Part shown: positions 11,301 through 22,832 of the stretch, one piece after another | Position numbering within the stretch: the first letter of the stretch is position 1 | How the letters are laid out: every line of letters begins with the position of its first letter | NCBI GenBank assembly: GCA_030374805.1 | Contig: JARGSG010000241.1 | Coordinates: 186,001-250,000, forward strand | Direction of reading: 5' to 3' | Length of the DNA stretch: 64,000 nucleotides | DNA from: Gracilaria gracilis | Lineage: Eukaryota > Rhodophyta > Florideophyceae > Gracilariales > Gracilariaceae | Position numbers and translations under genes: made by a program | Notes under the pieces: model-generated | What the model was told of the DNA's origin: nothing | What the model saw: the letters and a program-made list of their open reading frames with translations, nothing else | The model's database searches: none

Positions 11301-11413
11301 CTGGGCGAACTCCACTTCAATTAAGAGAATACCGAATGCTTGCCGTCCGGTCACTTAGGGTTGTAGAAGTGGGAGAAGAATTGTTTGCAGATTATGGAAT
11401 GGAGTACACATGA
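8326..11413 (+). pseudogene. DNA methyltransferase (N6A/N4C type) fused to SET domain, left-arm copy (interrupted)
   Basis: The frame opens at ATG 8326 (MAAATPSRSKS), 19 bp after a small palindrome. An N-terminal helical region of unknown type (8326-9470) and an acidic linker are followed by the methyltransferase. Motif IV appears first as LVLMNPAYNI (near 9840), then LRPGGHFVIF. Motif I follows at about 10430 as DDTVVDLLSGTFLTVKAGME...GCELDPD. The IV-before-I order is that of beta-class amino-methyltransferases. Downstream, AGVGVFTTRRFMKNEEICFSYG (10920-10985) and VVEVGEELFADYGMEY (about 11360-11410) are the two ends of a SET domain. The copy has in-frame TGA at 9260 and about 10186, TAG at 10657 (TGG in the right arm), and frame changes near 8515, 9470 and 11170. 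It was probably an adenine-N6 or cytosine-N4 DNA methyltransferase with histone-lysine methyltransferase potential. Activity in this copy is unlikely. Confidence 0.65.
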
Positions 11414-11866
11414 GGTAAGTCTTCGAATCCTATAGTAGTCGACTAGATCTCAATTGATTTATGACTTATAGAACCGAAAGGTGTACCGTAGTATGTGTAG
11501 AATCGAATTGTATACATTTTATTACGCTTTCTCTCTAACTCTCGTGTTCCACAGGGGAGGACGAGAACTCCCCCAAGTGAGTGGCTGTCGTCACTTTTAT
11601 CATCCAGTGACGTAAACAAAATGGGGATAGGATTCGGGGGAGTAGGTTGACGTTCAAGTACATAGAATAGAAGATACGGAGTACATGTGACATCATGTGA
11701 AAGTGTAACAGTTTTTGGCAGTGAGGTTTCGTACAGGAAGGGAAATTTCGGTGCCAATTTTCGGAAAGTGATTCCGCAAAGTACTAAAACGGTGCGATAT
11801 TTCTACCACACGTCGAGTGGAGGTGTGCGTTTCACGGGGGACCTGCGATCACGTCGAGCGGCAAAC

Positions 11867-14664
11867 ATGTCTTGCGGCGAGCGGCGACAACATCTAGAGC
11901 GCACCGCCGGGCGCATCGTCGTCGTCCGATTCCATATGGGGAAACGTAAAACGAGAAGTGCGAAAGCGAATGCGAATGCGGAGGATGGAAGCGGGCGCGC
12001 GTCAAAAGGGCAAACGCGTGCAGAGGTGGTAGTTCGGGGTCGCGAGGATGGCTTGGGTAGTACTACGCGTGCGCCTCGAAGCGGCGATGTAAAAAAAGGC
12101 GAGGGCGGTATTGGGCGTAGTGCGCGGGCTTCTCGGAGCGGATTACGTTGGAAAGGTAGGAAGAAGACGGAGAGACGTGATCGAGGCCGACCTTTGGAGC
12201 GAACCGAGCGAACCGAGCGAACCGAGCAAACCGAGCGCACCGAGCAAACGGAGCGAACCGAGCGAACAGTAAGTGCTTTGGTAACGCAAGCTACTCCGCT
12301 TCCACATGAGATGGAAAATGAAGGAGGGGAAAGCAGGGAAGGGATGGGAGGAAGGCAGGGGGATGATGCGCGGGGCGGTAGGGATAGAGGGTGGGCGGCG
12401 AAGAGGCGATGACTCCACGCAAGTTGTAGAAGAAGGCGAGTGTGGAGATGTCATAGAGAAGGGGAGGGAGTGACGCAGTGAGGGGTAGGGAAGGGCGATA
12501 TCGAGACGTACTATTGGGATAGTTATCGGTGGTATTCGAGGGAAGGAAAGGAGAGAGAGTGGCTGGGGTTGGCGTTTGGGAGGGGAGGGGGGTCGCGAAA
12601 GAGAAGTAGGAGGATGCGTTCAGAAGGCGAGAAACGAGAGCATGGAGGTTGTGGTTTATGTTAGGATGAATCGAATGGTGGGCAGAGAAAGAAACTGGTG
12701 GACCGCGACATACTGCGATGCGGGAGGAAGAGTTAGTGGGGGATATGAGGCATATGAGGGAGCATGGAAACGCACGAGACAGTGGGAGGCGAATTGGGCG
12801 TGTAGGCGATGGAATGGGGAGCCCACGCCAATGTGGAGAGGATGGAATGGCTCCGAGACAACTTGCCCGGGAGAGTTGTAGGACGTAGCAGTGGTGAATC
12901 AGTGGTTGAAAATGTGAGAGACAATATTCCAGTGGATGGGAGGGTATTCGAAGGGAGAAGATGTCGTATTGTCGGAAACAGGCATAGAACTGGAGGGAAC
13001 TTGGTGAAAACCGCGGTACGAACGCCTGAAAGAATACGTCTGAGGCATAATGCCGTTCGGATTGAGGAAGATGTGCATGAAGCAGGAGTCGACGATTCTG
13101 GGGATCGTGGAGAGAGGAACGGAGCAAGAGAAATGGGAACTACAGGAATAGCAGAAGAAGATGAAAAGAACTTACGCGTGTTGCCAAGGTCTGCACTGGT
13201 TGAGAGGGGGAATTCGTTGAAAGGGAAGCTGGGAAATATGAAGGAGGATCACTATACCATGATTGTGAGTTTGAAGCTCACGCAGAAAGAATTGGAACGG
13301 GTGTGGGAGGAGCTGAAGCAGCAAAATGTGTTGATTGAAAGTTTAAGGGAGGCTGTGAAGGGTAGGGAGCGAAGGGGATGTGGGAAGGAAGTGAAGGGGC
13401 GTCAAAAACATGATATAGAGGTGCCAGAATGTTTTAACGGATTTTCAAGGGATTTATATGATAAGATTCTCCACTATGCGAAGTTAGAGGCGTCAGAACT
13501 CTGTTTTGACACGGAGAGCGTTGGTAGGAGCTGGAAGAACAGGAGAAGACGGTGAGAGAAAGTAGGGAGAGCAGCATATTTGTCGTTGGGGAGAAAGAGA
13601 TGGTACCTTGGTGCCCGTATCAAGTGGAATATGAGATGAGGGCGTATACGCCATCAACGGAGGGAGGAAGTGGTGTGCTGTTGAAGTATGTGGTGGAGAC
13701 GGAAATAATTGGAGATATTTGGGAGACGATACGAGAAGCCGGAAGGAAACAGGAGTGTGTGGATAATGTGATTGTGGACAAATGTCTGAGGCAGCGGATG
13801 AAGCAGACATTAAGCGATGTGATTGGGGTGCGGAAGCGGGCGGCTCGCGACAAGTTATTCTCCATCCTTGGAGATGATTTGATTTCGAAACGTGCGAAAC
13901 CTACTGAGGGGACTGAGCTATGGGAAGAGCTTAAGCAGCAGATGGGGGAGGCGCGCAAGAAGCTGATGGGAATGCAGGAAGGCAGGGGGAATGAGTTGTG
14001 TGCGTGGAGGACGAGCAGGTTCGAAGACCTTGCGTATTCCGGGTCTCATGCGGTTGGGCCACCATGGGAGGTTGATGATGAAGATATGTACTTCAAGAAT
14101 GAGATGGCGGTGGCAGGGTTAGAGGAGTATATGGGATACGCAGTGGAGAGGCGAAATAACGGTGAATGGCAGTACGTGGATAGGACAGTGATGCACCTTG
14201 CGAGACTTCACGCCTGGATTGTCTCTGTGGGGAAAACTATGAACAAGGTTGTGGGACGTGGAGGGCAAAGACAGCTTTTGTTCTCTACTTTGTAGGGGAA
14301 TTATCTACCTGGGGCTTTTGAAGAAATACTGCGGGTAGCCTGGCAATCGCTACAGGAGGAGCATGCCGAGGAGTTTGAGAACGATGGGTTTGTGGATGGA
14401 GATCCGAGGTGTGTGTCGGGAAACTCTGGGAGAACTGCGATAGTTGGGCTGTGGGTGCCATCGAGGGAGAAGATATACCTAGCTGTGAGGGAGGACTATT
14501 TTATGGCAAAACGTTTTAAACTAACACGGAGACTAGGTGCAGTTCTTGATTGTTATATAGCGGCCTGTCGACCGGAGGACGCAAGTCTCGGGCGGTTGGT
14601 GGCACACCGCGCGGAACGCAGGGAAGGGACAGGGATTGATGGTACGGAAGAGGCGGACTACTAA
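11867..14664 (+). pseudogene. Basic, repeat-bearing coiled-coil protein, left-arm copy
   Basis: The frame opens near 11867 (MSCGERRQHLERT). The first 130 residues are very basic (KRKTRSAKAN) and include a run of Glu-Arg-Thr triplets from a 9-bp minisatellite. A charged coiled-coil region follows (LTQKELERVWEELKQQNVL, about 13260-13400), then a frame that continues past a TAG at 14293 to 14664 (FVDGDPRCVSG, VPSREKIYLAVREDYF). The TAG is present in both arms. At least one further frame change lies between 12412 and 12809 and one near 13540. No known domain is seen. The basic N-terminus and coiled coil suggest a nucleic-acid-binding, oligomerising accessory protein. It converges with the transposase gene. 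Confidence 0.45.
12195..12268 (+). repeat. 9-bp coding minisatellite (Glu-Arg-Thr repeats)
   Basis: About eight tandem copies of CGAACCGAG (variants with CAAACCGAG and CGCACCGAG) encode ERT/EQT triplets in the basic coiled-coil protein. The same array is present in the right arm at about 28585-28660. Confidence 0.85.
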
Positions 14665-14823
14665 GGGTAGGGTGAGGTGCAGTGACGGGGGAAGGGGTGG
14701 AGGTATGTGGGGGATGGGGAAGAGATGCTTCTTCTTTCTCATATCATGCGTATCTTCACTCCTTCCAATTGAGAGGAAGCGGGTTGAAATTTTTATGAAG
14801 CTCAAGCTAACAGGGAATAGAGG

Positions 14824-17800
14824 CTACGTGTTGGATGGTAAATAGAGCTTGGCTGTGGGGTCTCGATAGAGCCGATTGAGATAGAATCGGTAAAAGCGCC
14901 AGTGTAGACGAAAATTGAAGGGAGGAGCGGGGTAGTTCTGGCGGAGAACATGAACGGAGCCGAGAATGGAGGAAGAGGGAATGAGTCCATACCAAGTGGA
15001 AACGTTATCGGAAGTGGAGTGGATAGAGATGGGAACTGGGTGGATGGTGTGGTTATGTTCGTCGTCTGTTGCCCATCGGAGGCAAACGCAGTTGAGGGTG
15101 AGATCGACGTCGTCGCTGGGTGGGACGAGTTCCATGAACTGGACGAAGGCGAACTCCTTGGGAGAAGAAGTTGAAGAAGGAAGGGCGAGACGAAGAAGGG
15201 AGATGAGTTTGCAGACGCAAACGATGGATGTGGAGGGAGGTGGAGCTGGCGACGAGAATGTGGGAGAACTTTGGGGACTTGGATGGACCGAAGGAGGGGG
15301 TGGCAAAAATTCGTTGGATGAGAGGGACTGGAGGATCCTGGGGCGCGAGCTCGTGCAGCTCTTAAATGTAGTTGTCGAGTATTGGCATGTAACCGCCGAC
15401 GACGTAAGCGGAGTTGACTATGGTGAGTCGAGCCTGACGGAGGGCGGGGGAGTTGGCAGTGAGTTGTAGGACTTCGAGAGAGAGGGTGACGAAGGATGGG
15501 AGGGCGTCTCTTCCAAATTGTGCAAGAATGGATAGAGTATCGGGGCGGAAGAGGTCTCGAAGAGATTTTTGAGGGAGGTGAGGATTGGAGCGAATGAATT
15601 TGTGGGCAGCGATTAGGTCAGCGAAGGAGGTGTGTTTGCCATCACAGACGAAAACGGGTTCTCAAGATTGGAGGGGGGAAGCGAGGCCAGGGGAGGAGGA
15701 GGTTATGGAAGGGTTTGTGGAGACCGGATTCCAGTTCTTGATGGCGTTGGAGCGGTGGATGGCACGAATGGTTTCTTGATGTGCGGTGGACCTGAGCTTT
15801 GAGGTTTTGGAGTAGTGGGACCTGAAGAGGGTGTGGATGTTCTCGAATATGCCGGCATCATTGAATTGGAGGCCTCCGAAGCGGCGAATGTCCTCGAAAT
15901 TGTGGTCGAGGAGGTGGAACTTGAGGGTGCCGAGGCTGGAAGTGTGGTGGGGACCAAGGACGAGTACGGCTGTGCGCTTGAAGGAGCGGATTTGGTTGTG
16001 GAGGTCGGTGAGGCGGGCGTCGGTCCATTCGGTGAAGGTGTTGTATCGCATGGAGGCGAGGAGGAGGTCTGAGTACTTGGAGAAGACGGAAGTGATGGGA
16101 GCAGAATCGACTTCGTCACAGCATCGGTCGAAGAAGGCGCCGATGAAGGGGAAGGCTATGTTGAGTGCGCGGTAGTCTTTTGCTTCGAGCATACCACGCA
16201 AGCCGTCGGTAGTGAAGAAATCGTTGAGAGTTTGACCGTTGTCCGAAGTGGAGAAGTCGATGTGGAGTCCGTTGGCGGGGGAGTGCTTTTCGATGGCGGA
16301 GAGGATGGTGTTTGAATGTTTGAGGATGGAAGTGCGGACGGAGTTGAAGGGGCTACGGGACTTGGAGGAACGGGGGGGTGGTGAAGAGTGCTTCTGAGCG
16401 GAGTCTCTCGATGGCAGAGAGCTTGATGAGCTTGGAGACGCCGAGGTGAAAGTTGTGGAGTGGTTCGAAGGTGAATATGTTGTAAGGAGAGAGGAGTGGG
16501 ATGATGTTGAGAAGAGGGTATGATTCGAAGAGGGAGGAGAACTTTGTGAGGGAGAGGGAGTGGAGGGCTTCAAGGGCTTTTTCTTTTGTGTTGCGGGAGA
16601 TTCTGGGGCCTACGAGCAAGGAGAGCGTCTTGTGATTGTTGGAGAAGAGTGGGTTGTGATTTGCGTGCGGCGAGGGTCTGGTGCTGAGTTCGGGGGGAAG
16701 GGGATTGAATTTGTAGCGGGAGGTCTGTGCGGGAGACGGGTGCATCTATGACAAGGGTGTTGGGGGGCGGGTTCCGTTGGAGATGGCGAGGATGTCTTTT
16801 GCTTCGGGTATGTCGACGCAGTAGCTGGAGATGATTGAGTGAGAGTGGCGGAGAACGCCATGGGCGTCATGGAAGGGGACGTCTTTGAGACCGGAGGAGA
16901 GGAGGGGGCCGAGGAGGTTGAAAATGGCGACCTGAATGAGTTCCGTTTTGTTGTGGCGGGGGATGTGAGAGGAGGTTTGAGGGATAGAGTCGTGGTCTTG
17001 GGAGGGGTTGGTTGGGAGGAAGGAGGTTGGCAAGTATCCGAGAAGGGTGAGGTGTTCGGTGATGCATTTGCGACGGAAGGCATTGGAGAAGTTGAGAAGG
17101 GTGATGTGAAGGGTGTAAGAGGTGATGGAAGAGAATTTGAGGGAGGTGGAGGACTTGTCGGAGTAGATTTGGACCAAGCCGATGAAGGAGTCGATACCGG
17201 TGGAGTCGGGGGTGTGCCAGATGCAGTAGTCGTTGGAGGAGTGCATTATTGCGGCTTTGAGGGCGGGGAATGCTTCTTTTCCGAGGGTGGAGGCCATGGG
17301 GTGGGCGAAAGCGGGAGAGCCGGAAGGTGTTGTGTGGAAGACGGGGTGGAAGAAGGTGTTGTGGAAGTGTGCGAGGGCGAGTTGTTGTTTGAGGACCTGG
17401 ATGGGGTCCGTTCAGAAGATGGTGGTGGAAAAGAGCTGCTGTGGGTCGGAGAGGGTGGTGGGAGCGAAGCAGATGTTGCTGACTCGGTGTTTGGAAGGGG
17501 TCTGTTTGAAGTTTGAGACACTGGGTGGCGGAGGAGACGGCGTTGTGGAAGGCGGATTTGGAGAAGGCGGGGTCGTGGAGGAGGGAGATGAATTCGTCAG
17601 CCTTTCAGAGGCCGAGGGAGAAGGCGATGGAAGAAAGGTAGAGGACCATGCGTTCGAGGTGGGGGTTGTTGAGGAGGGGGAAAGAAGGTGGAGAAGGGAG
17701 AGGAGGGGAGGGGGAGATAGAGCAGACGGGGGTGGTGGCAATGTGGTAGGCGTCCTGGGTGTGGAGGGAGAGGGAGAGTTGCTGGTGGTGGTAGGAGTCG

Positions 17801-18033
17801 TCGTCTGCAATGGGGACGTTGTCGGAAGGGCGGTTTGTCGGAGGGGTATTTGTATGGAGGTGGGGGGTAGACTTGTGACGCTTGATGCGTGGGGGTAAGT
17901 AGGGAAGGCCTCCGCCTGGGGAGAGGAAACGCTTGTTAAGGTTGAGGCGATTGGGGCATATCCTCTGGTGCCTTTGGATGGCGAAGATGGTGCGGGCAAA
18001 GAAGGAGCAGCCTTCAAAGCAGCAGTTGGGCAT
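14824..18033 (-). pseudogene. KDZ/Plavaka-like transposase with N-terminal zinc finger, left-arm copy
   Basis: The frame begins at ATG 18033 with MPNCCFEGC and reads away from the palindrome centre. It is the twin of the better preserved copy at 22833-26037, where domains are described. This copy carries extra frame changes absent from the twin, for example near 17500 (one extra base before KHRVSNIC) and near 16760 (in the Cys-x-x-Cys segment). It shares with its twin three in-frame TGA codons and the TAA at about 15363. The 3' end faces the coiled-coil gene. It is surely non-functional in this form. Confidence 0.7.
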
Positions 18034-18609
18034 GACAGGGAAGGTTAGGGGGTGTTGGAGAGGATATTAGAGGTACGTAGCGGGGAGCGTAATATGGCGC
18101 ACGGACGGTCGGACAGAGTGATGGGGGTGATTGCACGTGATTCGAAGGCGCCTGATGTGAAAATTGTTGACTAGTGAACCGATCTCCACAAACTGAAAAT
18201 GTATTCGATCTATTTGTATACTTCTATTCCTATTCGATAAACAGCTATTTAAGTTTCTATCTAAGTGTCAATCTCGCTTTTCGCCCCCATATATATGAAC
18301 GTAGGTGGCACTAACACACTTACATTGCGCTGCGAAACTACCATAAACGAAAGAAGTATGCTAGTTTCCCTTCCATCCAAACTAGCAAAGATGGAAACAA
18401 TTTGGAATAATTATTTCGAAAAAAATTAGCACAAGTGGAAAGGTGGAAATATTTTCGGAAATTAGGACTTCCAAATTTGGATAAATTCACCGGTTTTTCG
18501 TTCTTTTTAATTCGGTCATTTCTAACCGCCAAACTAGCATTCCGATAACACCGACGAGGATCACGAGAACACCGAACGGTTAGCGTAGGGGTCACCCCTA
18601 ACCGTGAAG
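18034..18609. other. Non-coding inner flank of left arm
   Basis: AT-rich sequence between the transposase start and the gypsy relic, nearly identical to the reverse complement of 22256-22832. It contains the recurring word CTAGCAT and an inverted CGGTTAG.GT/AC.CTAACCG pair near 18575-18603. It should hold the transposase promoter. It may include LTR remnants of the adjoining gypsy relic, because the phrase aaactagcat.ccga.aacaccgac recurs at 20235. No gene is seen. Confidence 0.4.
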
Positions 18610-19850
18610 TGGCAGGCCCGTCGATATTGGAACGGGAAACCGTAAAGGAAGAAAAAGAAGAACTAGATGTACCCAATGTGTTTTGTCTGATGAAGTACAG
18701 TAACTATAAAGTTAATGATTCAATAAACTTCCTCAATTATTTACAGGTTCCCGTTGCGTGTGTACTTGATACCGGCGCCAGGCGAATGTTCAAAACGCTC
18801 GCGTCACACCCGATGCGGTCTTCAGGAACATTCGGCCTGCCCCGACTATCAACCCATTGGTGGACGCTAATGAGCGCCCACTGCACCTTCGAGGAATGTT
18901 GACTACTGTGGTGCAACTTAGAACCTTGAAGGTGAAGCTCAATTTCTTTGTGGTAGATCTTCTGGCGACAGACTGTATTCTCGGGACCAACTTTATTGAC
19001 AAACATGTCAAGGCAATTTTGTCAGGGTCCCGAACGGTCGCCCTCCGCCAGGGTAGTCGTATCGCTATATTGGGTAATACGCAAATCAAAAATGGTTGGC
19101 GTCAGGAGCCGAGGTCCAGTATACCCACCGAAACGGTCTCTAACAAGATACGGCTCACCAAATTGGTTTCAGTCCCGGTTATGACCGTAATGGTAGTGAA
19201 TGTCTCATGCGCAACACCAGGATTGGTAATGCTACAGAACCATCCTAGGTTAGCAGAGAGACATCTCGCCTTGATGACAAACGGGATCATTGACAACAAC
19301 CCTAACCAAACCTTCAAGGTGTACTTGAGTAAGTTTAGCAATCATACTGTTAAGGTACCCAAGAATATCACTATTGGGATTGCATTACCGGCACCACAAG
19401 TGGTTTTCACGGTCTCACCTAATGGGCTAAGCGAGGTCGCCACCTCTAAGGAAGGGGGAGTAATAGATGCGCCATATCCTGCATATGAGCCCCCGTTATC
19501 GACAAATACCAAAATGCAACAGAAGATCGCAGATATCTTAAAGGTTGGAGATCAGGAAAAGACTATGGAACTGGACCCAGTGCGAAATTTGAGAAAGGAA
19601 GTCCAGATCGGTGAGGAGCACCAGGCTCTCCGAGACCGGATCCTCAGTGTCTTAGAAGAATTTGAACCCATGTGGTCGGGCCGATTAGGCCAATTTAGGC
19701 TACAGAGCACCGTATTGATACGGTGCCTGGCCGGAAACCCATTTACCAGCAGCCTCACCGAGCAAGTCCAAAAGCCCGTCAAGTTGAGGTCAATGAGGTC
19801 GAGCGAATGCTCCATGAAGGTGTCGTAGAACCAGCAAATGCAAAAGCAAA
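18610..19850 (+). mobile_element. Ty3/gypsy relic, left copy at palindrome centre
   Basis: A piece of a Ty3/gypsy pol region: an aspartic-protease-like segment (CVLDTGA at about 18770) and downstream protease-to-reverse-transcriptase linker (VKLNFFVVD, GTNFIDKHVKAI, LEEFEPMW). It is truncated before the reverse-transcriptase core and carries several interruptions. The matching inverted copy is 20231-22255. The two differ at roughly one residue in six or seven, far more than the flanking palindrome arms, so they are older or have escaped the process that keeps the arms alike. Treated as a fossil. Confidence 0.8.
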
Positions 19851-20230
19851 GAAGAGGCTGGGAGGAGTTGGAAGCCAGTTTGGGGCTAGGAGGGTGTACA
19901 AGAATGGAGACAGTGTTCCTTTGGAGTTCTTCAACTTTAAATTTAGGGAAACTGAGACTCTGGATCCGAACGCAGGGTTGGAATGAGGGAGGGTTAGTGG
20001 TGGGTTCGTAATTTTTTAGAGCGTTTTTGACCAGTATGGGGAATGTAAAGTTACGAGCGATGGCAGAAGAACTGTAAACTACCCTTCAACTCCAAAAGGT
20101 GAAGTTTGACCTGCACTGAACGGAAACGTAATATCCAAAAAAAAAATTCCCTTGCCAACTAGCGCAAACTGCAAAAATTCTAGTTTTTTTCGGACTTTTA
20201 TTTTCACAAATAGCGATCTAGCATACTAAA
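19851..20230. other. Unique spacer at the palindrome centre
   Basis: About 380 bp with no inverted partner, lying between the two gypsy relics. The first 130 bp are purine-rich. The rest is AT-rich and ends with CTAGCATACTAAACTAGCAT. No gene is seen. Confidence 0.6.
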
Positions 20231-22255
20231 CTAGCATACCGAGAACACCGACAATTTGTATTGCAAACCAGCTTTGGGTAGTGCTAAGATGGGAGGTGTC
20301 CAGAGCGCATGTTTCAGCGCCTTGAACGCATCCATCTCCTCATTGGTAAGCCATTCAGACCTTGTAGGTTGGCCTTTCAGCAGCTTCCTGTTGAGGGGAG
20401 CCGCTATCTTGGTAAATCTCTTGATAAACCGGCGGTACACATTGCAAAAACCTATAACGGATCGGATTTCCGTTTGGGAAGTGGGTGGCTTCGCCTCCTG
20501 CACGGCCCGGATATTCCGCGGCGTCACTTCTAACCTTCCAGGGCTGATGATATGACCAAGGTAATCTACCTCTTTGGTGAAGAATCCGCACTTGCGGAGC
20601 TTCAGTGTTACTCCAGATTCTCTCGAAAGGTTTAGAAATTCCCTAACATTGTTGAAGTGTTCCTCTACCATTCGGTAATATATGATTCCATCATCGATGT
20701 ACACCAGAGCGGTTCTCTACTTAACCTTTGAAAGGATTATATCTAACGCCCTCTGAAAGGTAGCTGGCGCATTTCGTAACCCAAAAGGCATACGAGTAGA
20801 GCGGAATAACCCAGCGTGGCAAGTAAACGTAGCTTTGTCCTTATCTTCCTCCCTGATAGGTACCTGCCAATAACTACAATTCGCATCGAGCGTAGTAAAG
20901 ATCTTGGCGTTGCCCAACGAATCCCTGATGGTCATACTATTCAGTCTTCTATAGTCCACACAGAACCGCGTACGGGTATAATTCTTCTTTGTGACCAGAA
21001 CCACAGGGCTGGCCCAGTCTGCATTTGCTGGTTCTATGACATTTTCACGGAGCATTCTCTCGACCGCATTGGGCTCAACCTCACGGGCTTTTGGACCTGC
21101 TCGGTAAGGCTGCTGGTAAATGGGTGTCCAGCCAGGCATCATATGAATACGGTGCTCTATAGCCTCAATTTGGCCTAACCGACCCGACTACATGGGTTCA
21201 AATTCTTCTAAGAGACTGAGGATCCGGTCTCGGAGAGCCTGGTTCTCCTCACCGCTCTGGACTTCTTTTCTCCAATTCCGCACTGGGTCCAGTTCCATAG
21301 TCTTTTCCTGATCTCCAAACTTAAAGGTATCGGCGATCTTTTGTTCCATCTTGGTATTTGTCGATAACGGGGGCGCATATGCAGGATATGGCGCATCTTT
21401 TACTCCCCCTTCCTTAGAGGTGGCGACCTCGCCGAGCCCATTAGGTGAAACCGTGAAAACCACTTGTGGTGCCGGTAATGCAATCCCAATAGTGGTATTC
21501 TTGGGTACCTTAACAGTATGATTGCTAAACTTACTCAAGTAGACCTTGAAGGTTTGGTTAGGGTTGTTGTCAATGATCCAGTTTTCCATCAAGGCGAGAT
21601 GTCTCTCTGCTAACCTAGGATGGTTCTGTAGCATTACCAATCCTGGTGTTGCGCATGAAACAATCACTACCATTAGGGTCATAACCGGGACTGAAACTAA
21701 TTTGGTGAGCCATATCTTGTTCGAGACCGTTTTGGGTGGGATTTTGGACCTCGGCTTCTGACGCCAACGATTTTTGGTTTGCGTATTACCTAGTATAGTA
21801 ATACGACCACTGTGACGGAGAGCGACCGTTCGAGACCCTGGCAAAATTGCCTTGACGTGTTTGTCAATAAAGTTGGTCCCTAGGGTACAGTCTGTCACCA
21901 GACGATCCACCACAAAGAAATTGAGCTTCACCATCAAGGCTCCAAGTTGAACCACAGTAGGCAACATTTTTCTAAGGTGCAGTGGGCGCTCGTTATAGCG
22001 TACACAAATGGGTTCGTAGTCGGGGCAGACCGAATGTTCCTCAAAACCGTATCGGGTATGATGCGAGCGTTTAGAACATTCGGACTAGCACAGGTATCAA
22101 TTACACACGCAACAAGAACCTGTAGGTAACTGAGAAAACTTATTGAAGCATTAACTTTAGAGTTATTGTACTTCATCGGACAAACCACATTGGATACTTC
22201 TGATTCTTCTTGTTCCTCCTCTAAGGTTTCCCGTTATGGTATCGACGGGCCTGCC
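20231..22255 (-). mobile_element. Ty3/gypsy relic, right copy at palindrome centre
   Basis: Minus-strand Ty3/gypsy pol fragment, longer than its left twin: protease-like part (about 21970-22190), linker (21188-21967) and much of the reverse transcriptase (20231-21142), with RFCVDYRRLN, MPFGLRNAPATFQRA and a YIDD-type active-site segment. It is broken by several interruptions and lacks RNase H and integrase. Homology with the left relic stops where the left copy is truncated. Fossil. Confidence 0.85.
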
Positions 22256-22832
22256 AATTCACGGTTAGGGGTGACCCCTACGCTAACCGTTCGGTGTTCT
22301 CGTGATCCTCGTCGGTGTTATCGGAATGCTAGTTTGGCGGTCAAAAATGACCGAATTAAAAAGAACGAAAAACCGGTGAATTTATCCAAATTTGGAAGTC
22401 CTAATTTCCGAAAATATTTCCACCTTTCCACTTGTGCTAATTTTTTTCGAAATAATTATTCCAAATTGTTTCCATCTTTGCTAGTTTGGATGGAAGGGAA
22501 ACTAGCATACTTCTTTCGTTTATGGTAGTTTCGCAGCGCAATGTAAGTGTGTTAGTGCCACCTACGTTCATGTATATGGGGGCGAAAAGCAAGATAGACA
22601 CTTAGATAGAAACTTAAATAGCTGTTTATCGAATAGGAATAGAAGTATACAAATAGATCGAATACCTTTTCAGTTTGTGGAGATCGGTTCACTAGTCAAC
22701 AATTTTCACATCAGGCGCCTTCGAATCACGTGCAATCACCCCCATCACTCTGTCCGACCGTCCGTGCGCCATATTACGCTCCCCGCTACGTACCTCTAAT
22801 ATCCTCTCCAACACCCCCTAACCTTCCCTGTC
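22256..22832. other. Non-coding inner flank of right arm
   Basis: Mirror of 18034-18609, near-identical to it. It lies upstream of the transposase ATG at 22833 and should carry its promoter. Nothing gene-like is seen. The abrupt change to a diverged sequence happens at its inner edge. Confidence 0.4.

Larger units (their letters stand above)
4769..18609. repeat. Left arm of giant inverted repeat (palindrome)
   Basis: The whole segment returns as its reverse complement at 22256-36088. Paired positions add up to about 40853-40866 all along the arm, so only small indels separate the arms. Similarity is not uniform. The coiled-coil frame at 13552-14295 gives the same 247 residues in both arms, and the transposase C-terminus differs at one residue in 160. 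The outer 1.4 kb (4769-6200) differs at roughly one residue in eight. The outer end is set by the copia insertion in the other arm, not by an end of homology, so the true arm may continue leftward. Confidence 0.95.

Noticed and set aside
13495-13560. TGG in the left arm versus TGA in the right arm at the end of the coiled-coil frame, as evidence for TGA meaning Trp
   Set aside because: The neighbouring frame (ELEEQEKTVRES) is the more plausible coding one here, in which the difference is simply Glu versus Lys.
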